Source: Aquilaria yunnanensis
Taxonomy: Eukaryota; Streptophyta; Magnoliopsida; Malvales; Thymelaeaceae
Assembly (NCBI GenBank): GCA_039654915.1
Contig: CM077600.1
Location: 77,695,992-77,759,991, forward strand
Direction of reading: 5' to 3'
DNA: 64,000 bases
Part shown: positions 8,951 through 20,215 of the stretch, in pieces
How the letters are laid out: the number at the start of each line of letters is the position of its first letter
Numbering within the stretch: the first letter of the stretch is position 1
Program-made: the position numbers and the translations under genes
Notes under the pieces: generated by a model
Told to the model about the DNA's origin: nothing
What the model saw: only the letters and a program-made list of their open reading frames with translations
Databases searched by the model: none

Positions 8951-11900
8951 TTTGCCGCCGTCTGTGGCAACCCACTCTGAGATCGCCGTCGTTGAAACTC
9001 GGCGTTCTAAGGACAGGGGACTCCCGAGGTCTCCGTCCGCGCCTGAAACACAACCGGCTGCTGAGCAAACACTCCCAGGGACTTCTGTGCCTGAGGAAGA
9101 CCGCCTTCTAGTAATCACTATGAGCTTTATGAGGGAGTTTCAGTGTTCGGTCGTGGCCAAAATGACACAGCAGATCGACCGAAGGTGGTCACAGCAGGCA
9201 CAGGCCCAAAGACCTCCCTCACCTGCACGCCCTCGAGAGAAAAGCCCGAGGTCGACTCATCGCGGTTCGGGAAGCGGAGACCCGCGCGAAGAGTCTGCTA
9301 CGGAGAATATACCCCTCGGGAAACGGCCTGTGGGACAAACTGGGTCCAAGCGACCGAAAGTCTCACAACGAAGGAGTTCATCGCCTGAGGCGAGGTCCCT
9401 GTCCCCTCAGCACCAAACTCGCTCCCCGAAGAGGTGCCGACGATCTCCCTTCCCAGAGAAAGAGCCTAATGCCACAGTCCTCATGGAAAGGATACTAGCG
9501 CGGCTGGACAGGGTGGAAAAGCAGGTAGCTCACAAACCCGTCTGGGATAGGCTAGCGGGAGCCTTCTGCGAAGATAGGTCCCCGTTCACCTGGGCCGTGG
9601 CCGAGGTAGCCATGCCAGGCAATTTCAGGGTACCTCGGCTGGAGATTTATGATGACCGTACTAATCCCCAGGCCCATCTGACCAAGTACAGACGCAGCAT
9701 GATAATGCATGGTGCTGACGATGCTATCATGTGTAAATGCTTCGAGGTCATCCTCACGGGACCAGCAACTGTGTGGTACAACTCATTGCCCCCAGGAACC
9801 ATCACTGAGTTCCAGGAGTTGTCTACGGCCTTCGCGCAGCAATTTATTGGAAGCCGACCAACGGCGAAGATGCCTGTTCAGATGTTCGACATAGAGCAGA
9901 GAAACGGAGAAACCATCCGAGACTATGTCGAAAGATTCAACAGGGAAGCTTTAAGCGTCTCGGACTTCCGGCCCGAAATACGCATCCTCGCCATGACATG
10001 GGGCCTTTAGCGAGACTCACAGCTGTTTTATGAGTTCTCAAAGGACCCCCCGGACACCCTCGGAGAATTTTACCGAAGGGCCGAACAACACATGACCGCC
10101 GAGGAGCTGAGAATGGCTAGGCCGAAGTCCGATCACAACCGTGCCGAAGGGTCCAATCAGAAAGCCCGGCATCCAACTGAACAGGCAGGCTGACCTCGGA
10201 GGATGTGCGGAAGCAAACTTCAAAGCTTCACACCCCTGAGCACTACACGGACAGACATCCTTATGGCGCTGGAAAGGCAGGGGACGCAGATTCGGCGGCC
10301 AAGGGCCATGACCGCTGATAGCAAGAAAAACATCAAGAAGTTCTGCCAGTGTCACCGCGACCACGGCCACGACACCGAAGACTGCTTCCAACTGAAGAAG
10401 TACATTGAGTCGCTGATAAAACTCGGCCAACTTCAGAAATATCTGCGGATGCCTCCCCTAAAAGGAAGAAAAGATGAGGAAGAAAGGGCCGAAGACGAGG
10501 ACTACAACTCTGACAGACGGAGAAACAGAAGTCCGAAAAAGCGCCCTCCTCCTCCTGCAGGGGTGATACAAACCATCACCACGGGGCTCCCATCCTCGGA
10601 AAGAAAGCTGAAGGCCAGAGAGATTGCGATCATGGAATATCAGAGTCCGGCAAAGAAACTGGCTCGCAAGGATGGATCCACCGTCATCTTCCCCCATGAC
10701 GATCCGCTGCTAATCATGGCAAGTATAGGGAACTGGGACGTCAAAAGAGTGTTGCTTGATGATGGATCAAATACTGACGTCCTATTCTCGCATTTACTGC
10801 CGAATTTGGACATCTCCAGCAGCGAGCTCAAGCCTGTCACCTCGCCCACCTTCGGGGTTGGACCGTCCGAACTACCTGTCCTCGGATGGATTGATCTCCC
10901 CCTGATGATGAAAGGAACTTCGGTCGACGGAACAGCTGAGTTGTACACCTCCACAATGGTGAGATTTATCGTCACGGACGTTCCTTCTTCGTACAGTGCC
11001 ATCCTTGGAAGGCAGACACAAGGGAACCTGCACATTCGCCCTGACGTGAAGTACTTGACTGTCACATTCGCCACCAAGGATGGGGATGTAGAGGTCTTTA
11101 TAGATCAAGCCGAGGTAAGGAAGGTGTTTGTAAAAGCGTGAAAAGCTCCGGCAAATAACCTCGCACAAACAATGGAGGCAAAGGCGCCAGAAAAGGGTAA
11201 AGAAGGAGATCCCACGAGAGCAGAAACAAAAACTGTGGAACTTATCCCAGGACAATCTACCCGAATAGGGAAGAGCTTGCTTGAAGGTGACAAGAAAAAC
11301 CTTGTATCTTTCCTACTGGAAAATAAAGATCTCTTTGCCTACTCATCGAAAGACATGCCAAGGGTGCACCCTGGCATAATACAGCATAGCCTCAAAGTAA
11401 GCCTGGAAGCAAAGCCTGTCCGGCAAAAGAAGCGAAGCATCTCAGCCCATAAGAGCAACTTTGTGAAAACCGAAGTCCAGCGCCTGTTAGACGCTGAAGT
11501 CATCAGGGAGGTCAAATACCCCGAATGGTTAAGCAATGTGGTCATTGCCACAAAAGAAGGCAGCAGCAAACGCCGGATGTGCATCGACTTCAGAAACTTG
11601 AATGATGATTGCCCGAAAGACTCATACCCTCTTCCGCCAATAGACCAACTGGTAGACTCAACTGCTGAATACGGGCTCCTAAGTTTCCTAGGCGCCTTCA
11701 GCGGCTACCATCAAATAAGGATGGACCCCAAAGATGAAGAAAAGACCACCTTCATCACCGAGGGAGGAACATACTGCTACGTCAGGATGCCCTTCGAGCT
11801 CAAAAATGCAGGAGCCACCTACCAAAGGTTGATGAACAAGGTCTTTAAGGACCAAATGGGGAGAAACATGGAGGTGTATGTTGACGATATGATAGTCAAA

Positions 11901-14416
11901 AGCAAGCTCCCTCGCAACCACGTTGTAGATCTAGAGGAAACCTTCCAAAAGCTCAAAGCCTTCGGGATTCATCTCAATCCTGAAAAATGCATGTTCGGGG
12001 TAACCTCGGGAAAGTTCCTTGGATACATGGTATCCGAAAGAGGCATCGATGCTAACCCTAAAAAAATGAAGGCTCTAGTCGAGTTCTGAACTCCTGCCAC
12101 AGTAAAAGATGTGCAGAGACTCGCCGGAAGAATAACCTCTCTTAGCAGGTTTATTTCCAGGTACGGAGATAGGTGTCGGCCTTTCTTCAAAGTCCTCACT
12201 AAGGCAGCAAAAAAGGAAGGCAACCTCGGAAGGGATGATCATCCTTGGGATCAAGACTGCCAAAAAGCCTGGGAAGAACTCAAAATCTACCTAGCCAGCC
12301 TGCCAACTCTGTGACAACCTTGCAAGGGAGAGCCCCTCATATTATACCTCACCATCACGGAAAAAGCTGTGAGCTCGGTCCTTGTGAATGAAGAAGGGCC
12401 AAAACAATGGCCGGTCTACTATGTAAGCAAATCCTTGCATGGCGCCGAAGTCAGGTACCCTCTGCTGCAAAAAGCTATATACGCCTTGGTGCTTGCAGGG
12501 AGAAGGCTGCGACCATACTTTCAGGCTCACCCCATCATCGTCCGAAGTAGCCTACCACTACGGGACGTTATGAGGAAAGTGGATCATTCGGGAAGGCTCT
12601 CCAAGTGGTGTATAGAGCTTGGCGAACACGATATTAGCTATGAACCTCGGAAGGTCATAAAAGCTCAAGCACTGGTAGAATTCATTGCCGAAATACCCAC
12701 CACTGAGGACAGTCATCCGGATCTGAACGAAGGTGAGCCAGAATGGACCTTACATGTTGACGGAGCCTCGGGGTCCGAACACCAGGGAGCTGGGGTAATT
12801 ATCAGAGGCCCCGAAGGCCTGGAGGTAATAAAGGCTATCAAGTTTAGCTTCAACGTCACTAACAATGTGGCTGAGTATGAGGCCCTCATAGCGGGATTAC
12901 GACTGGCCAGAAAAGTTGGCGTGAGAAACCTATAGGCTCACAGCGATTCCCAGCTAATAGTTCGGCAGACGTTAGGAGGCTATGGGGCGAAGGACCCAAC
13001 CTTGGCAAAATACCACGAGCTGGTAGCAAAACTCATTCAAGAGTTTGACGCCGTACGGATCGAAAACATACCTCGGCGGAAAAACACCGAGGCAGACTGC
13101 TTGGTGAAGTCAAAGACCTACACCGAGGTGCTAGACCATCCGAGCATCTCAGTACTGAGCATAACGACCTTGGGAAAAGGATGGAGGGATCCAATAAAGA
13201 GGTACCTCGCGGAAAATGTGCTCCCCGAAGACCCCGGTGACGCTGCAAAACTGTGAAGGCGCTCCGGCCGTTTCTTCCTAATCGGTGAAGAACTATACCG
13301 ACAGGGATACGCGAATCCGCTGCAAAGATGTGTGAACGTAGAGGATACTGAAATGATCCTTGAAGAAGTCCACAAAGGCATGTGTGGTTCACACATTGGA
13401 ACCGATGCCCTGGCGGCAGTGATACTTCGCCAGGGATACTTCTGGCCTACCCTAAGAAAGGACGCAAGGCAGTTCATCCAGAAATGCGGTAGTTGCCAGA
13501 GACACGCGAACATCTAGAGGGCACCCTCGGAAATGGTAACTTCGGCTGACTATCCCTGGCCCTTCGCAGTTTGGGGTATAGAACTTATTGGGCCACTCCC
13601 CGCAGCGCCCGGAGGCGTGAAATTCTGCGTGGTAGCAGTAGACTATTTCTCCAAATGGGTCGAGGCAGAACCGCTAGCAACTATCTCGGCGAAAGAAGCA
13701 CAAAAGTTTGTATGGAAAAACAACGTATGCAGATTCGGCATACCGAGGGTCCTAGTGGCTGATAATGGATCCCAATTCATAGACAAAGGATTCTAGGAAT
13801 TTATCAGCGACGTCAGAATAAAGATGCACTTCGCCCCAGTAGCTAACCCCCAAAGCAACGGGCAGGTGGAGGTATCTAACAGGACCATAAAAGATGGCCT
13901 GAAAAGAGACTAGGGGAAGCAAAAGGGAAATGGCCAGGAGAACTCCAAAGTGTATTATGGAGTTACCGAACGACGCCCCGAAGAGCCACAGGGGAGACTC
14001 GCTTCTCACTCGTCTTCGGAATAGAGGCCATCATCCCTATCGAGATAGTTAGACCATCAGTACGGGTGCAAGTATTTGATGAAGGTGGAAACGACCTCGG
14101 CCTAAGAACGAAGCTCGACCTCGTCGGCGAACACAGAGAAATAGCTGAGCTGAGAAGAAAAACTTTCCAGCAAAGAGTGGCCGCGGCTATAAATTTACGA
14201 GCCAGGCCAAAAGAAATCAAGAAAGGGGACCTCATTCTCCGAAAGGCTGACTTTGCACCCCGAAAGCCATCCCATGGAATACTTCGCGTGAACTGGGAAG
14301 GACCTTATCTGGTTCTTGCCGAAGTACGAAAAGGCGTGTACAAACTTGGCGACACCGAAGGCATAGAATTGGAAAACACTTGGCACTCAGACGCCCTGAA
14401 GAAATTCTACGCTTAA
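8919..14416 (+). pseudogene. gag-pol: Tat-2 gag-pol polyprotein, nine stops and one frameshift
   Basis: The frame starts at ATG 8919 and is alignable with Tat-3 throughout. The order is capsid (LEIYDDRTNPQAHL), a CHHC knuckle (CQCHRDHGHDTEDC near 10340), protease with DDGS (near 10758), reverse transcriptase (YVDD near 11878), the RT-linked RNase H, a second archaeal-type RNase H (HVDGASGS near 12755), integrase zinc finger and catalytic core (near 13370-13870). In-frame stops occur at 10008, 10191, 11139, 12087, 12312, 12933, 13254, 13515 and 13794. A one-base loss near 13900 shifts the frame, and the tail 14066-14416 is open in the new frame. Most stops are CGA-to-TGA or CAG-to-TAG. The element cannot make a full polyprotein. 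Confidence 0.93.
8953..8970 (+). other. Tat-2 primer-binding site (mutated)
   Basis: Two bases after the LTR, TGCCGCCGTCTGTGGCAA corresponds to the TGGCGCCGTCTGTGGGAA of Tat-3 with two changes. I cannot assign the priming tRNA with confidence. Confidence 0.8.
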
Positions 14417-14826
14417 GATGGAGCGGAAGGATTGTGTTGTACAAAAAATACCCTAAGTACAGAATGTCCTTGAGAAAAATTCTTAAGTGTACAAAATGGT
14501 GCAAGACAGAATTCCACAAACGTGTTCGCCGTGATAAAGCGCAGATGTGATTTTCCGAAGTCCCTTGAGCCATCACCCTCGGAAAAATGGAAAACAAAAA
14601 ATCTTGCGAAAGTACTCACCGCAAAAAGCGCAGAATAATTTTTTGTGATTGCAGGTTTCCCGAAGTTTCTTGAGCGAACTTGTTCGGGACGATGGAAATG
14701 CAAAATCTTGGAAAAAGACTTAGCCAAAAAATATTCATTGAGAATGATCAGGCTTACAAAGAAGAAATGCCCGAAGAAGGAGCACAAAAACGAAGAGGAA
14801 AAAAAGGAAAAGGCCCCTAAAACAGC
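14417..14826 (+). repeat. Tat-2 spacer between pol and antisense gene, two repeat units
   Basis: Untranslated 3' region. It holds two copies of the CTTGAGC...CTCGG motif (about 14560-14600 and 14660-14690) that is present in seven copies in Tat-3 at 36791-37270. Confidence 0.7.
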
Positions 14827-16549
14827 CTAAGGGTTCTCGGCGTCCCAGGAGCCACCAGCCTCTGTGCCCTTTTCCACCACCTTTGGCGCCGGAATTATGG
14901 AAGGCAGGTTCAGGTGCTTGATTTCTGACCAGGACCACCGAGGCCCCTCGGGAATATTCAGAGATTCCAAAAAAGAGAGGTCCAGACCTGGGAACCTCTG
15001 AAGGACTTGGTGCCGAGCAAGGCAGAACCCGTCCTGAAAGGCGACTTTAGTCATTTGGTCGGATTTGTCCTTCTCAACCTCAAGGTCCTCGAGCTCGTCC
15101 TTCAAATCTGCAACCTCCTTCTTCAGCGCCTTCATCCTCTTCTTCGCGTCGGGCTCCTTCTTCAAAGACTTGACCTCGGCTTCAAGAGCTTTTTTCTTAG
15201 TCACCAACGACCGTATGAAATTGTCAGAATTTGACTTATCCTTGAGAAGGTCTTGGTTGGCAGCGAGCATCCCCACCACCTGATCGCCGAGGTCAGCAAT
15301 CTTCTGGGAGGAGTCCTTCTCAAGGTCTTCCTTTTCCTTCTGGAACTCCTCCCGAAGGGCAGCAACTTCTTTCTTCGCAGCATCTACCAGCTGCTGGTTC
15401 TTGGCGGTCAATTCCGAGCACGTGACTTTCACTTTTTCTAAGGCCTCTAAGGCCGAAGCTCGGAACGCCGTTTGCCTGGCTACCCGAACTCAAAGAAACC
15501 CGGCGTACCCCAGCAGCTGTGAAAAAATGAACGCAAGGTCCGTAAGAGCCAAGCACTTAGGAAATATTGAAGGGAAAAAGGTGTGAAGAGGATACCTGAG
15601 CAGCATGCTTGGTGACTTTCGCGGCGAGGGTGTCATCGCCCGGATGGCCCGCCGCAATAGCCTTGAAGGAGGCCTCTGTAAGCACCCCCTTCGAAATCTG
15701 CTTCGCCATTTGAGGACAGTCCTCGGCGAACAAGTTCATGTCCTCCGTGAATGTCCAGAAAGGCTCTTTGGGTATCTTCCCGTGTGGAACTTTGGCATCG
15801 GGAAGGGCCCGCATCTTCGCGTGTTCGGCCGCCCAGTTCGGAGTAAGAAACTCCCCTGCATGGCAAAAATGAGGAACAGGTGAGAGACAAAGGAAATTTC
15901 AGAAAAACAAAAGAGCCATACTTTTTCTGAAAACAACAAACCTGGCGGCACTTCGACCACGACGTCCTCGGAGTCCTGAGACTCCTCGGTCGAAATCCCC
16001 TTGCCTTTCTTCCTGCGCCGCTCCTCGGCAGAATGAGCCTCTACCACGGCCTCCAGAAGGGCCTGCGGCGCGGAAGGGCTCTGGGGAGGCACGTCGGCGG
16101 AAGGCACCTCGGCAGCGGCAGGGACCTCGGCAACATCCTCGGGCGGCGGAATCTCGGCTGCCCAGGCTCCTCAGCAGCCTCCTCAAAAATTTCTTGCTGA
16201 GGAAGCTGGGCAGTTTTCTTTGCCCGTTTCGCCGAAGGACCAGCGCCAGTAGACTTCCGCCTTCGGGAAGCTGCCTTCTTTGTCTGGTCACCCTTCTCCA
16301 CCTGGTCGGAAAAAAGGGACTTGTAGAATGCAGCAGTCCCGTCCCCCATCTCTGAAAAAGAAAAAAGACATCAGCGTAAGTCCGAGGGAAAAACTGCAAG
16401 GGAATAGAAGATAACTTACTTTCGAAAAGCGTTTCGAAAGAAACTTCCTCCTGAAGGAGCTGCACCAACCAGGAGTCCTTCCCGGCGATAGCAGGAGCTG
16501 GCATCTCGAGGTCAGTCTCATGCCCCTTGACCACCCCTAACTCCCGAAG
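14827..16549 (-). pseudogene. Tat-2 antisense gene, 3' part (end of exon 1, exons 2-4)
   Basis: On the minus strand the gene resumes after the Chromo-1 insertion. Exon 1 ends at 16420; intron 1 is 16419-16352 (68 bases, donor GTAAGT, acceptor TTTTTCAG); exon 2 starts at 16351 and encodes MGDGTAAFYK. A frameshift lies near 16160. Intron 2 is 15941-15856 (86 bases, donor GTTTGT, acceptor ATGCAG). Exon 3 runs to 15596, intron 3 is 15595-15517 (79 bases, acceptor TTTTTTCACAG), and exon 4 runs 15516-14827. Exon 4 has one CGA-to-TGA stop and then a coiled coil. Each intron has a different length from its Tat-3 counterpart, yet splicing rejoins the same protein frame (for example before DAKVPHGKIPKEPFW). 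Intron 2, at 86 bases, would break the frame if retained. Confidence 0.82.
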
Positions 16550-16554
16550 GACCT
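16550..16554. repeat. Target-site duplication of Chromo-1 (left copy)
   Basis: GACCT, repeated exactly at 45791-45795, inside Tat-2 antisense exon 1. Confidence 0.95.
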
Positions 16555-17582
16555 TGTTACGACCCTTCTAGAGGGAGGTAAGGACTTAGAATTTAGTTTA
16601 GAAGTTTAATTTAAGTTTGCCTAGCAAGAATTAAGAAGTTTGCCAAAGTTCACTAAGTTCCGACAAGAATAAAGCTCTGAACTAAGTTCAGGGGCAAAAT
16701 GGTAATTTTGCACCCTGAATGGCCGGGACGAGTCCCGAGTGTTTTAAAATGAATTTTTAGGACTTAACTTTTAACCTTAACTCAAACTCAACAAATAGAC
16801 AAGAATTTAATCAAGAACTGTTAAGTTACAAAAATGGGGGACCTAATTGCACAAAACTTGAAACCTTGGTGGTTTGAAGGGTTAAGTGGGGTTTAAGAAG
16901 AGGGAAGACGGGTTTGGGCTGCCATAACCCATTTTCCAGCTTCTCCACTCCATTTCTCTCTCAAATTAAGCTTGGAATCAAAAGCTTTTGGTGCCAAAAG
17001 GTGCAATTAAGGGTGTATAAGCTTGGAGAAGTGATTTTCAAGCTTAAATCCATGTTTTTGAGGCGTGGAAGAGTGTTTTTCTCCATCCCCTATTTTTGAA
17101 CGAGGTATGATTCATGTTCTTGATTGAATTCGTGTTATTTGATTGATTGGAAGCTTGGGTTTTGGTTGGAAGAGGTGTTTTTGATGTTTAGGAGCTTTGT
17201 TTTGGTTTGAATTTGTGTAGAACTTTGGAAGCTTGTTTGGAAGAGGAAGGGTTCGAATTCTTGCTTGTTCTTGGTGTTAAGGTAAGGGAGAAAGTGTTTT
17301 TAAGTTGTTGGATTGCTTTTGGATTGAAATGGATTGAGAAAGTTGAGTAATTTTTGGGTATGGTGTGAAGAAACGTTTTGGGAATTATGATGGACTAGCT
17401 ATGTTCGAAGCATTGGTTTGATGCTTCTAATGCATCATAGTTTGGCTTTGATAGTTGGTTTTGTTCCTTGCAACATGTACTTCATGTGTATGAAATTTGG
17501 TAACTTTTGATGCATGTTTGCTATATGTATTTGGTTGCCAAAGTTCGTAGCAGCAAACGGCCAAATTCTGCATTTCTGCAGA

Positions 17583-17710
17583 ATTGGCGACGCGGCGCCA
17601 ATTGGACCGAAAATTGGCGACGCGTCGCCAATCCAATTTTTGTTCACAGAACGTTTGTTCGCTGGCGACGCGTCGCCAATTCCTTTTTGCCTTTGGCGAC
17701 GCGGCGCCAA
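17583..17710. repeat. Four-copy CpG palindrome array in Chromo-1 5' LTR
   Basis: Copies of ATTGGCGACGCGTCGCCAAT or its CGCGGCG variant lie at 17583-17602, 17613-17632, 17662-17680 and 17693-17710. The GACGCGTC form is a perfect palindrome. The array sits about 0.6 kb upstream of the TATA-like stretch and is repeated in the 3' LTR at about 44310-44437 with one C-to-T change in copy four. Confidence 0.9.
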
Positions 17711-18137
17711 CACCTAAAAATGGGGGGTTTGACTTTTTGCTGCGTTGACCCGACCGAGACTACGGAAGGTTCGGAACGTGCCTAAGGGTCCGAGGATCCC
17801 GATGGTACTCCGAGACTTCCGAAAGTCCCACCGGAAGTATGAGTTTTCTTGAACTGTTTGAGGTAAGTAAGTTGCTTAGGCAACAAGTAAGGAAACAAAT
17901 GTTGCAATTGAACTTAATTAGCTATCAAAAGCTCAGGTGAGAGGTTTACAACCCTCGTCGGCCTAGCCGTGCCGGAGCCACGAGGCCACGAGGCGAAACC
18001 TTGTTCATCTAGTTTACATCAAAGAGGCCCTGCGGCCTAGTCTACAAGTCCCGTCATAAATTCCCCTGCATAACAATTAGGTGAGAGGTTCTATGTTTGA
18101 ATGAGGCTTGCTAAGGTTCGCCCTTGAGCCATATGAT

Positions 18138-18238
18138 AGGTTGCTAAGTGATAGCGCTTGGCCTATATTTCAGGTTGCTAAGTGATTGCGCTTGGCCTGT
18201 AAATGTGTCAGGTTGCTAAGTGATTGCACTTGGCCTGA
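18138..18238 (+). repeat. Three-copy tandem repeat in Chromo-1 5' LTR
   Basis: AGGTTGCTAAGTGAT plus CTTGGCCT blocks start at 18138, 18172 and 18210 (periods 34 and 38). The same array is in the 3' LTR at about 44865-44965. Confidence 0.85.
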
Positions 18239-18274
18239 TACAGAGGACTACTTGAGGAGAGGTCTACCGACCTA

Positions 18275-18288
18275 GTATATATATATAT
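18275..18288 (+). promoter_or_regulatory. Candidate TATA element of Chromo-1
   Basis: An uninterrupted TATATATATATATA run about 0.8 kb before the LTR end is the best TATA-like sequence in this LTR. Being a simple dinucleotide repeat, it is only a candidate. Confidence 0.4.
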
Positions 18289-19070
18289 GACTAGTACCCT
18301 CATGCTGTGTGAGCTCGCAGCCAGAGTCCTAGCTTTTTCTTGCAGGTACATCGAAGACCCTTACTGAGAATGTTGAATTCTCACTCCCTGTTTGTTATGC
18401 AGAGTCTGGAGTAGCAGGACCGGATAATCGCTGAGGATTATCACGGTAGTACCTTTTTGTCTGTAAAGGTACGGTAGTTGAGAAACTTTAAGTTTCTAGC
18501 TTGCTTAAGTGTTTAGTTGGTCTGTTGGTCAGGTTGTGGTACTAACTTGTTTCTTCCTTTGGCTGCAGAGCCTAGTAGCACTTGGCACAGGACTTGTGAG
18601 ACTCGCCACTGGGACAGGAGTCCAAAGTGGGAGCTAGGGTAAAAGATCTCAGCAAAGTCTTGTATTTTGATACAGTACTTTATTTTGCCTCCGGTATTTA
18701 TGTTATAAAGAGTCCTTGACTCAGGGGATTGTTCTCTGGGTGAGAGCATTAGTTACTTATGTATAAATGCTTTCACGAGCGGTGTATGTGTAGTTAATCA
18801 CTCAAAGGTTTATTTTGATATGCTTTGGCATTTTGTATTTATTTATATAGAATTTTACTTAGCCGGCTAAATGTCTAAATGATTAAATGTTTTATGGTTT
18901 TAATAAACCAAGTCAAAGCATAAGTGCATACATATTGCATTTCTAGGTTAATCAACTAGTAGCATTGGATTTAATCCACACACATAACCAGCTAGCCAAT
19001 TACAATCCACCGTGAGACAAACGCTCACAGGGCATCCCGGGCAGGGGCACGGGGATCGTGTCAGTGTTTT

Positions 19071-19082
19071 TGGTATCAGAGC
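19071..19082 (+). other. Chromo-1 primer-binding site (initiator-Met tRNA type)
   Basis: TGGTATCAGAGC seven bases after the 5' LTR. Confidence 0.93.
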
Positions 19083-19193
19083 TAAGGGTTTATTTCATGG
19101 ATATTGGAGGCTTAGACTGAGATCTAGTAGTAAAGTCCAAGTGCTAGGAAGTTAGTACTGACCAACATCTGGGGAAATGTTGTCTGGCTGTGG

Positions 19194-20215
19194 TTGCAGG
19201 TTATTATGGTTGATATGAGGTCTGGAACTTCGAGGGGGACTAGGGAACCTGGTGAAGGTTCTAGTGACCCAGTTGTGGCGAGGTTGGATGAGATATCCAG
19301 AGTGCTACAAGGTTTGACTGAGACTATGTCTCAGGTGGCACAGGGTATGAACACTCTTGTAACAGAGATGTTCAGAGATTATGGGGACAGAGGTGTTGAC
19401 CAGGAGGAAGTTGAGCCACAACAAGAACAGGAAAGGCATGCTGAGCAACAGCAAGTGCCTAGAGCTCAGGAACCCAGAAATCAAGTTCTTGAGGAGGTTG
19501 AGGAACCAGAGATGATGGAGGCTCCAAGGAGGGGAGACACTCCACATCAGATGAGACTGTTAGAGAAGTTCAAGACAGTTGATCCACCTAGCTTCGACGG
19601 GACAGGAGATCCTGATAGAGCAGAGGATTGGTTGTCTGTTATGAACCGACTCTTTACTTGTGGTGGCTATGAGTCAGAGCAGAGGATGGTTCTAGTACCT
19701 TTCTTTCTGAGAGGGAGAGCCAGTCTTTGGTGGGACGACGTGATGGAGCTGCTGATGGAGAGTAATGGCACTCGTCCAGAGCACAAGAAAAAGGTGCTCA
19801 AGTGGTCAGACTTCGAGAAGAAGTTTAGACAGGAGTATATTAGTGAAGCTGCACAGGATCAGAGGAGGATCGAGTTTGAGAATCTGACACAGGGAGAGAT
19901 GTCAGTACGAGAGTATGAGCAGCGTTACAATTCACTTATCCGGTATGCTCCATATATAATGGGTAATGAGGAGCTGAAAGCCAAGAAGTTTTCCCAGGGC
20001 CTGAAGCCTATTTTCAGGAGGTATATGGCGACAGTTGACATCAGGAGTTATCGCCAGATGGTTCAGAAGGCATTGGCATTGGAAAGGGAATTCGAGGATT
20101 CCAGAGCACCTGTGAAAAAGGTGGAAGCTGGGCCATCTAACTTGGGGAAAAGTGCTGGAAAGCGACCAATGGTAGGGAACCAGGATCCATCTAAGAGGAC
20201 GAGGATAGGTGTGTG
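19194..20215 (+). pseudogene. gag: Chromo-1 Gag, N-terminal and capsid part
   Basis: The frame opens at 19194 (a second Met follows at 19206). It runs through a Gln/Glu-rich N-terminal segment (LDEISRVLQGLTETMSQ, then EQERHAEQQQV), the capsid core (PSFDGTGDPDRAEDWL, FFLRGRASLWWDD, FRQEYISEAAQDQ, EYEQRYNSLIRYAPY) and a basic linker ending KRTRIGVC. At 20216 the frame enters the Copia-1 LTR, so the remaining residues before the next stop are foreign. It continues in frame at 28461 with the zinc knuckle. This is the structural protein of the chromovirus particle. Confidence 0.92.
20211..20215. repeat. Target-site duplication of Copia-1 (left copy)
   Basis: GTGTG, repeated exactly at 28461-28465, within Chromo-1 gag. 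Confidence 0.94.

Larger units (their letters stand above)
16555..19063 (+). repeat. Chromo-1 5' LTR
   Basis: Begins TGTTACGACCC and ends GATCGTGTCA; 2509 bp. It contains a four-copy CpG palindrome array (17583-17710), a three-copy tandem repeat (18138-18238) and a TA-dinucleotide TATA-like stretch (18275-18288). No coding capacity is credible; open frames over the palindromes occur on both strands. Confidence 0.95.

Noticed and set aside
9709..9894. Many alternative-frame frames inside gag-pol of the Tat elements on both strands
   Set aside because: They are shadows of the gag-pol coding frame. Only the antisense frames downstream of pol have independent support (splice sites, promoter, conservation).
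15007..15283. Plus-strand frames opposite the antisense coiled coil
   Set aside because: Leu/Ser-rich complements of a heptad-repeat coding strand; the minus frame has the conserved protein.
17427..17785. Overlapping open frames on both strands of the Chromo-1 LTR (repeated at 44154-44512)
   Set aside because: They are produced by the CpG palindromes, which read open on both strands. They are identical in both LTRs and have no known domain.
19071..19082. tRNA gene
   Set aside because: TGGTATCAGAGC sites are primer-binding complements of a tRNA end, not tRNA genes; no cloverleaf surrounds them.
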